From assembly GCF_008831285.2 (NCBI RefSeq), contig NC_045139.1, positions 34,879,706-34,943,705 on the forward strand: DNA of 64,000 nucleotides, read 5' to 3'. The stretch is from Nymphaea colorata (taxonomy: Eukaryota; Streptophyta; Magnoliopsida; Nymphaeales; Nymphaeaceae). Positions 46,912 through 60,281 of this stretch are shown in pieces; position 1 is the stretch's first letter, and each line of letters opens with the position of its first letter. A program made the position numbers and the translations under genes. The notes below the pieces were generated by a model. The model was given only the letters and a program-made list of their open reading frames with translations. It had not been told where the DNA came from and searched no databases.

Positions 46912-49900
46912 GGAGCTTAAACAAACAAACCTAGAAGCAAAATATGCATTTGAATTAGAGTGTAAAGTATGTTAACATCAGTTATTAACAGCTGCATCTG
47001 TACCCATGGCTCATCTGGTGTGAAACCAACCCAGGTGTGGCAGCCAATTTGCTACAGCACCATGTGAAATAGGTTTAAATCCTGAATCATATGTTTTATA
47101 TTCAACAATCAAATACTAAAACTTCAATAGTTTAATAGTTTCTCCATAATCACCCCTCAAAGCTTCCCCTTTCCTGGTATGGCAAGCAAAGTAGCAAGCG
47201 AATTAGCAAAATGACCAAACATTCCATGCATTTCCTCATGCAGCATCGGATGTTAGCACAATTAACAACCAGAAAGTAGGTCATCTTTCACAATTATTCA
47301 ATAAAATTGAGAAATCAGATTGCAGTTACCTTCGATTGAATATACTTTTCCTTTGCTGAAATTGAATCACTAGAAGCAGGTTTGCTCATAAGGATTGGGT
47401 GGTGGTTCTTCACAGATTCACTAGAGCTGAAAGAAAAGGAAAACATTAGTTTCCACTTTCCACAAGTTGATATTAGAATAGAACATACAATACCGAAGAA
47501 TGAGAAATCACTTTAAAATTATCATTATACCTCATGTCAGCATCACCTGAACTCGATTTATTGGTGAAATGCAACTGCTTCTCCCAAATTGAGTTAGCAT
47601 ATGTATTACCAAGTGTCTGGAATAAATTGATTACAGAAAACTCCCATACCTTGACATCAAGTGTTAGAGACCTGACCTGCACAAACAATGTGTATGGAAC
47701 ACCAGGAGCATTCAAATTATCTACAAGAAATAAATAGCAGAACAACCTAGCCAAAAATGAGAAGTCCTGCTCCAGAAAGAGATGACCATACAACTATACA
47801 CACAGAAACACCCAGCCAAGATTGCAAAGAAGTTCTATTCCATAAGGAGATGACCGACAAAACTATACACACAGAAACACATCAATGATTGAACTATAAA
47901 CTACAAAACTTTGGCAGGCCATGACTTTTTTAAATTTTTCAGGAAATTTTCAACCTAAAAGAGACAAATTATGAAGTATCTCAACTCTTCCCGTTATACA
48001 TCTTGAGATAGCATTAAGGGCACTGTCCATTTCACAGAAACTAACATCCGTAACAATGATGATGTGGGTACTGGAGAGCAATAATTTTCAAGTTAAAAGA
48101 ACATATTTGGAATGCTCCAGTTCTTTCGTTCATGCGAGGAATTGGATGTAACCCCCACTTTCTAATCAAGTTTCCTAATTACAGAAAATTTTCTTGGACC
48201 TATTTTCTTGACATTAGCCTCAGGCCCTCAGCCTGTTTCAACCAAGTTTTGAAGGAAATCTTTGTAATGAAGCAAGCCTCTGAAAAGGCATTATCCTTGT
48301 TGGTTATCGTTGCTTCCTCATGTTTTTGCAAGGCCAGTAATCAGCTGGAATGGTTTTTAATCATGGCACATGCACGACTATATTCTAGGAAAAGGCTCAA
48401 TTACTTGTAATATCCATATAAATAAGTGCTCCCACTAGAAAGACTTGAAATTGATCCACTAGTAAAAACATTTTCATAGAAAGTAACTACAGGTGCATGT
48501 ATGCATGTAAATGATGGAATATGCTCTTTCATGGTTTTTCCTCCTGAAAGATGTATCTGATGCAACAGAAATTTGAGAACCTTGGACAAAGGAGTCTCAG
48601 AAAACTCAACCCTCATTGTATAGTACATAAACAAGTTGTCGCTAATCAATTGAGGGGAAACAATAGATGGAGTAACTAATCCTCAACATAACTATGAAAG
48701 TACCTTTGATATATGTACACCAAGATTACGGTGGACACCAGAGCATTCAATGCAAAGGAGAATGCCAAGGTTCAGAGAGGCCCAATCTGGCTCAGGAGCC
48801 CCACAATCTGCACATTTGTCATTGCCATCAACTCTCCTCAGCACTTCAATGGGCTTCTCGTGTTTCATGCTGGACCTGTGCTGCTGTATGCTTCTAGTTG
48901 AATGTTCATGATTTCCTGTAATCAAGTTCCTGTCTGAAGTAGAGTTCCCCAATGCTGCCTCATCAGCATCAGAAGAGATTTCTAAAGAACTGCTTTCACT
49001 AGCAGTATGACGATGGCCGCTTCCCATTGGGCTAGAAGGCAGTCCCTGGAAAGTTAATAAATCAAAGAAGGAAGAAACAAGAGCACTTTTATAGTTTGAA
49101 GAAGGAGCTATTTGCATGAAATTTTGTGGGCAACTTACCAACTCAGGCGATTGGAAACTAAGTAATGATGCAATTACTCCAGTTATCTTTTCAATCCAAT
49201 CCATTTGATCCAGTGCACTCTCTGCCTGCAGAAAAAACAGAGATAGAAATACCAAAGGCAGTATATGGTCAAATTTCAGAATCTAGATGCAGAAGTCCAA
49301 TGCTTGAAGATTGCTAGAAAGATCAATAACACAATATCCACACCACCAATGAACCAATCATAATCATACAAACCATTACCTGTAATGTGTAGTTCTTTGA
49401 TGGAGAAATAATCCTAAAGCAGAAGCGAAGATCTGATTGTTCTGCATCAACCTTAATTGTGGATGTGAGCAGATTAACAGTATGATGTGGAACAGACTTC
49501 TCATCGTGCACACCAACATGGTAGCGGGATGAAAGCCATCTGCCCAACAAGCCAGAACCATGCTCTGAGGAACTATAACCCCTTCTCGAATTTTGGCTTC
49601 CACCTCCCTAGACAAATGATGGGATTATAAAGAAAAAAAAAAGTAATAGAAAAATAAATAAAACTAAAGACCAAATGCCTGAAATATTCTATCAAATTCT
49701 ATGGTAAACAACTCACTGATGGCCTTCCACACTGCGTGCGATAATAATATAACATTCCTCGGCTGTCAAGGACAAAGAATCTCCTCTTCCAATCACCTCT
49801 CAGGTTTGACGAACGTTTTGAAAGATATCCTTGCCGGATAGTTTGTACCTGAGTCACCAAATAGAAGCATAATCGAGCAAAATCAAAATTTTCAGGAATT

Positions 49901-52900
49901 CATTAGAAGGAAACATCTAGAATGACAAATAAAACAATTGTCTTAACAAAGAATGCACAACTGCTATCCATCAGGAAAATGAAAATGTCGATGCCAAATA
50001 AATTCAACTTCAGAAGCTACCTTTCCCTTTACAGCTGATTGCATGACTGCCTCTATCATCTTATGTGAACTTCTACCAATGGTTTGTATTCTGTCCCTTG
50101 AAGGAGAACCATGAGAGCCATTAGAAGACCACCTATTTTCACGATCTATTTGTCTTTTGTATTCCTGCATTCTCTCGGCAAGAACTGCCTGATCATAATT
50201 GGATCTTTCTCTTGACTGTTGTGCATAAATCAACACCTACAGATGTTTTAAATAAAGAAACAGCTCAACATTAGTGGCCAAATGAAAAATGTACAGCCAG
50301 TGAAATGAACAGATGAAGGCATTTTAGAAAATACCTTTGACACCAGACAAGTTCGATAATAGTTGCATTTTCTCATTTTCCAAGTGTAATTATCTAGTTA
50401 GATACATGATAGGTGATTTCATGTTGTGAATAATTGGTTGTACCATCTCTTCCAGATTCCACCTCATAAAATTTTATTACTCTCATCCTTCAAATGATTC
50501 AGATAGACCTTACTTGCCCAGGCATTCAAATTGCTGACAGTTGGTTTATCTTTGCTTCCACACTAAAATGAAATGAATTCTTCTCAATTCAATATGCTAT
50601 TTTGAGATGCTCAAAGTTCTAACAGTCCTAAGAATCAAATTTCAGGAAAGGGAGATTGGTAAATGTTATGTTGTACAGATGCTGTCATTGACAATGTGCG
50701 ACTGAAATTAAGCAGTTTAAAGGCTGAATTGCAATTAGATAATACAATCTTCATCAAACAAATACCATTCCTCATACGAAATTTTTATGAGACTTCAACC
50801 TTTCATCTTAGCAAAAGGCCTGAAAAGTTCTTCTCCATAAAAGTTTGACAAAAAAAAAAATTCAGTGCAGCACATGCTTCAGGTTATATGAAAGTTCAGA
50901 AATATCTGCACTGTCAAAAAGTGCCAACCTGATGGATATAAGGCTCCATTTGGTGCAGCAACTCATAACCCTGCAAAAAATTAAGTAATGAGGACCCTAA
51001 TGCTTCACATAAGCTACTAAATGTTTATATAAATAGGTCAACTGACATACTTGCTTAAAATAGCGAAGATGAGCTTCCATTGTTCCACTAACAGCCTCCA
51101 AGAACTCAAACCTTTTCTTTGATTCCACATTTGATAAAGCAGTGATCTGTACAGAAGGCATGTTAAACTCAAGAAGGAAACATCATTTGAAGCCATAACT
51201 TCAACACTCATTCTTTTAGTTGCTGTCTAACAGTAAGAATTTGTGACCTGTGCGTGTATGTATATGTGCTGTCTGCATGTCTGTGTATGATAAACAATGA
51301 AAAAACAATAAAACATACATACAAGATTGAAGCGAGCCTGTTCAAAAGAAGCTCTTGCACTGTGAAGTTCCTGGAATACATCTATGCCCCAAATCAGAAC
51401 TCATACTAAAACAGTCATAACTTGATCTTAGAAACTTGAAGGTTAAAGTAAAATCAATACCTCCTCTGCAACAGCAACAATATCAATCTTGGTACTCTTC
51501 CTCATTGACAAAAACTTCTCTCGTGTCTAGCAAAAATTGGAATTTAGGGTTAATGAACCCAAAGCATAAACACTTTGTCAATAAATGATGTGATTTTATA
51601 CTATCGTCCTGACTAGCTGCAAAAAATCTATCATTTGATGTAACCTAGATTCTTTACCGACTGATAACTAAAACTACATAACATTAATACATAAAGATTA
51701 GCAGACAAATAACAAATTACACCCTTCATCATCACATTGAAGTGCAAAAGACATATTTTTCAAAACATTCCCAAATAAACTCAGAACATCTGTAATGCCC
51801 CAAATGTTTAGTCTCGTATCGAAGTTTGTGAGGAATCTTCAAAGGTTTATAAAGGGGGTCATTGATAAGAAGATCGACCTGGTTCCTAGCCTTTTCAGGG
51901 TTGGAACCGAAACTGCTAGGGGGGCGGGTTTGGATCCGTCGAACCAGGGGCCCGAGCCCAGGAGTGAGGTCGGGTTGTTATAATGGTATCAGAGCCGGTT
52001 TCAACACTCAGACCTAGGGTGTCACACGCGCTGACGCGTGTGCCTTAAGGGGGGTGGATTGTAATGCCCCAAATGTTTAGTTCAGTATCGAAGATTGTGA
52101 GGAATCTTCAATGGTTTATAAAGGGGGCCATTGGTGAGAAGATCGTCATGGTTCCTATCCTTTCAGGGTTGGAAGCGAAACTGCTAGGGGGGTGGGTTGG
52201 GATCTGTTGAACCAGGGGCCCGAGCTCGGGAGTGGGGTCGGGTGGTTATAACATCTATATAAAAAAAGGTATACATGATCATAGGGCATGATCATCCTAA
52301 TAGCTCCACAGTCATAGTATCAAACAATATTGCTACTTACGGGACTTATCGTTCATGACCACCTCTTATATGTTCAAAAGAAGAATATTAAACCATAATC
52401 TCCTTAAGAAAAAAAATTACAAAGAATTTTAAAATTTCAAAACAGTACATGTTCCACAGGTCTATGTGTCATTTTTGGCAGCAATTTGAGAACTTCCACT
52501 AAGAAATGAGCAAATTCAGTAAACTTTAGAAAATTCTGAAATTTCCAGTAGTAAAAGAAACTTTTTCTGTTTCTACATTTTCAGGACAAATGCGGATGAA
52601 ATGACAACTTCCACTTTGAATGTATAAAGCTGACAAAGACTTGCAGACAACCACTAGGTTGCAGCATCTCACCAACCTTGAGGACAAAGGAACAAGCCCA
52701 CGAAGCAGCAAATGCGAAAAAAAAAGGATAATTCTGGGCCTTTACATATAGGAAAAGGGAGAAAAAAAGGTGATGAAGGCAAACCAAAAGTCTCTCGTGA
52801 GACAATTCAAACACATGAAGGCAATTCAAACTTCTTTTTCTATTGGTGACAATCCAAAAAAATGGAATAAAGGAATTGAAACCATCACCAACACAAACAG

Positions 52901-55900
52901 GAGAACAACATTAGAAGAAGAAAATCACAACTGCAAGACCGACGCTCCACTTCACTGTGGAGGTTTTTTTGGCTGGCGTGGGCGCCGTGCTTGAGAAAAA
53001 AAGGTGATGAAGGCAAACCAAAAGTATCTCGTGAGACAATCCAAACACATGAAGGAAATTCAAACTTCATTTTCTATTGGTGACAATCCAAAAAAATGGA
53101 ATAAAGGAATTGAAACCATCACCAACACAAACAGGAGAACAACATTAGAAGAAGAAAATCACAACTGCAAGACCGACGCTCCACTTCACTGTGGAGGTTT
53201 TTTTGGCTGGCGTGGGCAGGCGCCCACGCCTGCCCCATGATGGCTCCGCTACTGGCAAAAACATATCAAAGACTACCCAAGGAAATACAAACAACTGTAC
53301 TGTTAGTGATGATTAACCAAGATGGAACTGTGAGTACTAGTTGTGCACCAATCTCAACCATTGGATTATGCTAGATCTGTGGTTAACTGGTTATAAGTCT
53401 TCATAACTCAAAAGGAAATTGTCAGCTAACAAAAGTAATTGTTAGTTGGCTTTTTGAAAAACCACTTTAGATGTGTTTATTTGTGCCACCAAAAAATGTT
53501 AATTAGATGGTTGAGGTTACTGCATGCAAATGCTCTATTTTGTGATGCTCATACTTGAAAAATGAAAACTCATATACATAATATATGTGTTACAATTTTT
53601 TTGTTTTCTTACCTTTTTCCTTTTTCGTATTTCATTTATTTTTTTGTAATTTTCTTTGTAAAGGGAAGTTTGGTCGTCAGGCTTATCACCAAACTAGCTG
53701 TTCAGCTGTTCCCAGTGGCTAGAATTCTAGCCATCTGGACTGGCCCAACAGATAGTTTCTATATAGTTTTCCACATAATGCATATAGGGTCCTGAACACC
53801 TTTCTAAATCATCCTCTTAGTAACATTTTGCTGTAACAGAATTTACATTTTTATGTTTGTTTTGTGGCTTAAAGCCCTCAACATCATGACCTTTTGTGAT
53901 TGAGCATAATTGCTTCGTTGTAGCTTATTTGAGCATTGTCTCCCTGTCTTCAAGCCAATGTATGAGCTTGAGAGATTGCATCTTTACAGGCACACCACAC
54001 TATACACCTGTGGCTGGGCATCGGGCCAGACCGGCCCTTCCCAAACCGATTTTAATAAAAAAAGAATAAAGATATTCATATTTAATAAATAAATACGGTA
54101 TTTAATATTTATGATAAAAAATGAATAAAAATTATTTATATATATAAATTATATATGGGCTGAATCGGGTCACGTGCCCGGCACAACTTGGCCCAGCCTG
54201 AATTCAGAATCAGGCTTGGCCAAGCCCTTATTTTATGGCCCGGGCCCTGCTTGACACCCAGTTATATATATATATCCAGTTAAATGTAGAGAGCAAAGGT
54301 AAAATCAAAGAGAAGCTTCAGAGTGCACCTGGTCATAAATGAGGCTTGCCTTATCAAAGTGCTTTCGTGCTTCCTGTAATGAAAGAAATATATGTATAAC
54401 ATGTCAACAATCCAAACAAACCACATTACCATCTTAAACTTTGGAATCAGTTAATATCATTCTCCCTTTGGTTATGCATGTTTAAGGAGGGAATGGAGAA
54501 GAAATCCATGTCACATAAATGCAAGTGTAGGGTGAGGGTGTGGGTCTGCCATTATGTAAGGTAACTGTATGGAATTTAAGGAAGACATTAGAGAAACAAA
54601 AACAAGAGAATGTTTTCCAAGGAGACTTTTGTGCTAGGTCCATTTTCATCTTTATTTGAAAAAGAAAGAACTTACTTCTAGTAGTTCGGAGACAAACCCA
54701 AACTTTGCATAAGAATATCCCAATATAATTGAAACAGCAAAAAATCTGCCACAAATTTCAAGGATGTGTATGCAAAGAACATGAGAATTAAATAGTTGCA
54801 GTTAGATTACTTACAAAATTAAGGATTTTTTAAGTTAGAAGACAAAGAAGAAATAGCTTCTTTCAAAGATCAAGGTGTCTATTCTTTTGAAGTTTGAACT
54901 ATTTTACGATGCAAGAACCATTTAAAAGAGGAACGGGCACAATTTTGAATTCAAAGAATGCAGCCAGACATATCACTTTCTAAGACAATAGGTAACTGCC
55001 AACAAGTACAAAAAATAATTTCCTACTGGACCTGCATATCACACAATTATACTAATCAAATTGTCAAAGCATGGTAGACAACTACCTCTCTGGTTTCTGC
55101 TCTAAAAACGGAAAAACAAATTGAACACCTGCTAAAATTTCTTTCCCTCCTGAAAAACACATTGTGACATCCATACTTTTGGTGGAAATTTAACACAAAG
55201 AACTAGCAGAATGTAGTGACACAGCTAAAACCCAAAAAAGTAAGCTCGATATTTAAATGTTCTGGATCACGGCACATTCTAAGACCTGTATGAAAGAGTT
55301 GGTATGTTTTGGCTGGTTGGGGTAGGGGCCCGTAAAGAGGCAGGTATCTAGTTGGATTCTCATGGATATTGTGTGTGTGTCTTAAGTCGTAGGGCATGGT
55401 ACCTAAGTTGAGGGTTGTACAATTGCCATTACTGACGCTGACAGCCTAGGACCCCGGAGGCATGGGGAATGAGGGAGGCCTCTGGGATATCTACACAAGC
55501 CTCCCTAGCACCTATGAAAACTGCTGTAATAAGGCACACAACATGCATTCGTGAATGGAGAAGACATGCTTCACAAAATAATTTCAGTTTCCATCTAGGT
55601 ATTTTGACATATTCTAATCACAATTCAGTAAGTTCATACTGTTTAAACTGTCAGCTGGTATGCAATGCATCATTTACCACCATAGGACTGCAACCGCGAG
55701 AGGCCAATGACAAATCTCCTGCTTATTAGCAATTGCACCAACATATATTTTTTTGCATTACTTACAGGAAAGGAACTTAGGGACATGAAATTCTTTGGCT
55801 GTATTACCTTGACATCCTGCAAATTGATATTTACAAATTGCAGTAACCTATCATTAAGTACATGCTCAACCTGTCAAAACAAGAGGCTACATATGATTAG

Positions 55901-58527
55901 GAAAGAAACAAGAATAACAACAAAAAACAGCAAGAACAATGTTTTAACATGCAAAGAATGTCTTCACTTGCATGTCTATAGAGTTCACCAAAAATCATGA
56001 CTAATTATCCAAAACAATTGAATGCACAGATAAACACATGCAGTGGGGTGGGAAGAGGAGAATTGCTGCTATGGGGATGTTACAGAGAAAGCAAAAAACA
56101 GAAAAGCAAGCCTCCTCCATTACTAAGATAAGTAAACAATTAAATCTTGTTACTCAAATGAGCTTATGATTGCTTGTGTACTCCAATACCCGGATACCCT
56201 ACATATCTTGTCACAACAAACAACACAAAACACTAATATAAAAACTCATCAGGAACTATAAATAGAAGGATTCAATCATCAAGAAAGTTTTCTAATTACT
56301 TGGAAAGCTCATTGCATCTGTACTAGAAGCTCCTGCCAACTTCAATACAAGTCAGTTTCAATTTTTTTGCTTTTTCGTATGTATGAAACTATGAATACCA
56401 CCACATAAACCATTAGTACAAACTACAAAGACATTATTTAAATTGAAAGTTTTTAACGTGACTTTTAAGAAACTATGATAGGATTATGATTGATCAACTT
56501 ACTATCCAACTTCATTTGCACCGATATTTTTAGAGAAAGCATCAACATTAGCTGTGGATGCCAAATGTTTCTGAAACTATATTAGTCTGCATCTTCAAGT
56601 ACTCAAAATTTTTTAAACCCTTGATATGCCAGTAGTATTCTTACACCATTTACCTACAATCCTACATCTATTATTAGAAACTATAGGTAGGGAGGGAATT
56701 TGAGGTTGCTTTGATGATGAAAGGCTCATCATGATGTAGAGCAGACTATCAAGTGGTCTTATTGGAAAGTCCCTTTTCAGAACTTTCTCAAAATGGTCAT
56801 GTTATTAAAATATAGCTATGATAAATTCAAAAGTACATACAACACAATCAGTACCATCAGCACCAAATCTTGAACTAAGTAACACGAACTCTTCAGAAAG
56901 GTTGCTGCTGACCCTAGTCGACATGACTTAGGTGCATGTGTGGCTTAGATGCAGCAACAAATAATTTGCTTTCCTTTTGACTGTAGAATCACTTGTAGAA
57001 TCATAGCTTTTTTATTGTTAATTTAGTAATTTTGTTGATATATATATATATATAGTCACAAATAATGTTTTGGACTTTTAAATGGCAAGGTTTTTCTTGG
57101 ATATAATATGACGAACTTGAAAAAAAAAAGGGAAAAATACAGGAAAAATATGGTAAATTTTTTAAAACTTTACCATATTTTCCCCCTTTTTTTCAAGCTA
57201 AATAGGGGAAAAATAAAATAAGTGACAAACTAATAACACAAACATCAAAAAATAAGTAGATTTGCAACAAATAAAAAATACAAAATGAAAAAAAAAAACT
57301 GTTTGGCATTAAAAAAACATGAAAAAGCAAAAAACAAAAAACGCGTTAAAGACAAAAAAAAATTAAAAATGTGTTTTTTTCGTTTTTAACGTTTTTTTCC
57401 AAAAAACACATTCTTTTAAAGTTTTAAACGGCAATTTAATTTATCTCGTTTTTTTCCAAAAAAACGTGTTTTTTGTGACCCACACTGTGGCATAGATCTG
57501 GAAGTTCCGGACAGGATTTTACCACCAACCATTCATGCAAAATTGCAAACATTTAGGCTAACCATAATGAAATGAATAGATCCTCTAATGACCCGACCAC
57601 CCCTAGGTTCGGACCCCTTGTCTAGCAGATCCCAACCCTTTTTGACAGATCTAGTCAATCAAGCCTCATAGAATAGGTTGACCAAAAAGGTGTATGTTTA
57701 ATGAGGTAAGATCTACACCATTGAGCTCACAGCTATTTAAAAATTAATAATTGTAGACGTTAGATCCAACCATTTACCTGGGAACGTAGAACCTCCTTGT
57801 AGGTGCCAATTTCCCTCAATGCAATGGTAAATTTAGTCATAGCAGGGCCTAAAATAACAAGAATGTCATTCACTTGTAGTAACCACTACAATAAAGCAGC
57901 ATGATAACACATGAAATCTTGGTGCCAAATTACAAAATGATAACAAGCCTGAACCGCTCAATGCTCACATAAACAGGACCATTCATACATTTACATGCAT
58001 GTATGTAGACCATAATCACAAATATCGTCATTAGGAACTTCTTGCACTCATAAGTTTTTCCAAGCATTTGTTTTCTTTGAAAGGTCTAGAAAATTTTACA
58101 AAAATTGAAAGCTTTTTAAAAGTAACAGAAAAGATTATGAAAAATCTAAGTTTTCTACTACTTCCTTACAAAATGATAGACAAACACTTAGAATGGTTTT
58201 TGAACATTTAAAATATAAATAAAAGATATATTTAAAGTACACATGAAAGGGACTTTTTAGGGGGGAAGACATTTTTAGCAATATTTGAAAGCTTAGCAAT
58301 TTGATTGATTGAAATATATATATATATATAGCTGCCATGTGCCGGATACTTGCTAGATGATTAAAATTTAAAATTTCATCATTAGAAAGGACATAAATCA
58401 TTGCTACAGCCACCGTAAACTGTCACCTCTATGAACTGTGGCTAATGGCAGTTTAATGATTTTTTTTAGTGATAAATTTCTAAATTTTAAATTTTTAACG
58501 ATCCAGCATATGGGAGCACTGAACTGC

Positions 58528-58566
<39 letters not shown>

Positions 58567-60281
58567 TAAAGAGATAGAGAGAGAGTCCACACATAGAAAA
58601 ACTCTATAATAATTGGTAACAAGAGAAACAGTGCAGAACAAATTTTTACGGGAGAAGCAAACCTCCAAAAGCAATACTAACGGGATCATTGTGGCCTCCT
58701 CCAAACATCTCAAGAGCGCTTGCAAAAGCAATGTCCCCATCATATCCTTCACCAAGTCCTTCACTGATGTCAACACCAGAAACTAATCAACCATAAAGCA
58801 TGCATACTTATACATACCCTTGACAGTGGACCAAGAGGGATCTAATGGTGTTATGCTAATAAAGGAGAAAAGGACATACATTGCTTGCATTTACTAGGAT
58901 GCAACATTCAGTCCTCCACCTTCTCCCTTACTAAATATGATAATACATATGAAAGCATGACAATCGTCATACAAGCAATGCATCCATGGTTTGTTTTTTA
59001 TACACAAAGACACGCATGTGTAGAAGTATCTACATGCATATATATAACATAAGTATTTATATAAAAACAAAACAAACAATTTGAACATACAAATCACACA
59101 GGTCCTGTACAATTTGAGCACGACAAACCACCAATAAAGTTTTAAGTAGAGAAACAAGAGTACACATACGTGTATTTGCGACATCCTTTGTAGAACTTCA
59201 GACTTCTTTCTCTCAATGCTTCCGCACTTTCTTCCATCAACTGAATCTGATCAAATTAGTTAAGGCATTAGATACAGAATCACATATACATGTTCAAGTT
59301 AGGAGGAACAGAGTGACCAAAGTCAGTGACACGATTAAAATTTGTATATTTCTGTCAGACTTCAAATCAAGATCGAAATGCGAGGTAACTATGAAAGCAA
59401 TCACAACATACCGTTAAGACATAACAACGTGCAGTACTGGTAATAAACGCATGCAAAAAGCAAACGCGCAGGCAGCTAGATAAACCCTTGAGAAAGGCGC
59501 CTTAAGGACATCCCCTACCCATCAGACAGGGTCATAACAATAAAAAACTAGATTGCGCTTCTTTCCATTTTTGCTTCGCACGAAGATCAGACATGATTTT
59601 TTTAAGGATGGCCAGAAAGAGAAAACGCTGATATTGTCATGAAAGTTATTCACCCGTGCCTTGTCCTCTGGGGAACTTGACCCCAGATGTTCCCCGACCA
59701 CCAGGGAGCACACCCGGGGAGCTCGACCTTTATTAGGGAAAAAATATAAAGAAACCTATACAGACGAATTTCACAATTAGCGTTAGCCCCTTCACCGGTC
59801 AACTTTTGAACATTTATAACACCAGTTCCCACCTTGAATTAAATGAAGGCCTGTTCAGCACTAACAAGAATTATACAAAACAAATGCACTGAAAAGTTGG
59901 AGGACATGACCTATTCCCAGACTTACGAAAGAGGCACTACAAATCATCACAAAGCAACGCAATAGCAGCTCCCGTGAAACAAAACCACGTAAAAAGACAA
60001 CCGTGGCAGCAGCTCTCGGGAAACAAAACAACAGACAAACGTTCGACTCGCTCTTTCTCGGAATTCACAGAGTATCCCATTCGAAGGAAGAAAAACCTCG
60101 TCCAACGAAGGAGCAAAGGGCGGAACTCATCGCCCTTTCAAATGAAAACAGACGTCCAGAACCACTAAAAATTAAAAAATCAGCGGCAACTCGAACACAC
60201 GACCACGTCAAACCAGAAAGATCGATCCCTAACCTGATTCCGAAACATCGGAGAATCGTCGAGCTTCGCGAAATGCGTCAT
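45424..60281 (-). CDS. ACAP-type ARF-GAP (BAR-PH-ArfGAP-ankyrin), AGD1/AGD3 group, 19 exons
   Basis: Full gene of 865 aa. Exons: 60234-60281, 59170-59246, 58663-58763, 57778-57848, 55808-55870, 54329-54373, 51461-51526, 51323-51370, 51051-51146, 50929-50970, 50021-50236, 49717-49848, 49380-49607, 49139-49225, 48704-49045, 47531-47676, 47330-47426, 45643-46214, 45424-45544 (2598 nt, all GT-AG, phases consistent). Residues 1-290 form the BAR domain (starts [13 protein letters not shown]), 292-437 the PH domain ([19 protein letters not shown]), then ArfGAP with zinc ligands C518, C521, C538, C541 and the arginine finger in GVHRNLG, then ankyrin repeats at about 773-850. Such proteins stimulate GTP hydrolysis by ARF on curved endomembranes; AGD3 (SFC/VAN3) acts in vein patterning and AGD1 in root-hair growth. 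Features of both occur, so I do not choose. The introns, some above 2.5 kb, contain repeats. Confidence 0.97.
46859..46918. repeat. (CA)n(TA)n microsatellite
   Basis: CA units with two CG-containing interruptions, passing into TA units, in ACAP intron 17. A TG run lies nearby at 46752-46771. Confidence 0.95.
51791..52250 (+). mobile_element. TRIM (miniature LTR retrotransposon) in ACAP intron 6
   Basis: Two ~192-bp direct LTRs (51791-51982 and 52060-52250) begin TGTAATGCC. After the first comes TGGTATCAGAGCC, the usual primer-binding site complementary to initiator tRNA-Met. Before the second is a purine tract, AAGGGGGGTGGA. The internal part is only about 77 bp and cannot code. Flanking ACATC at 51786-51790 and 52251-52255 is a clean 5-bp target duplication. 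The LTRs differ by roughly 10% by eye, suggesting insertion several million years ago. As an element it looks structurally whole but is non-autonomous. Confidence 0.88.
52764..53230. repeat. Tandem duplication, ~234-bp period, in ACAP intron 6
   Basis: Two copies begin AAAAAAAGGTGATGAAGGC (52764 and 52998) and end in TTTTTTTGGCTGGCGTGGGC. They differ at only a few sites, so the event is recent. The short ORFs in each copy are not genes. 'GGCTCCGCTACTGG' beyond copy 2 is a common plant repeat end. Confidence 0.9.
54010..54265. mobile_element. GC-rich-ended non-autonomous element (family copy 3)
   Basis: The left end CTGGGCATCGGGCCAGACC and right end GGCCCTGCTTGACACCCAG are imperfect inverted repeats. 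The interior is AT-rich with no ORF. It lies in ACAP intron 6, next to exon 6. Confidence 0.6.
57588..57650 (-). mobile_element. Fragment of the same LTR family as the TRIM
   Basis: A short minus-strand stretch with GGGTTGGGATCTGCTAGA resembles the 3' part of the TRIM LTR. Fossil fragment, no borders. Confidence 0.4.
58530..58562. repeat. (AT)n microsatellite
   Basis: About 16 AT units, followed by GA units, in ACAP intron 3. Confidence 0.9.
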
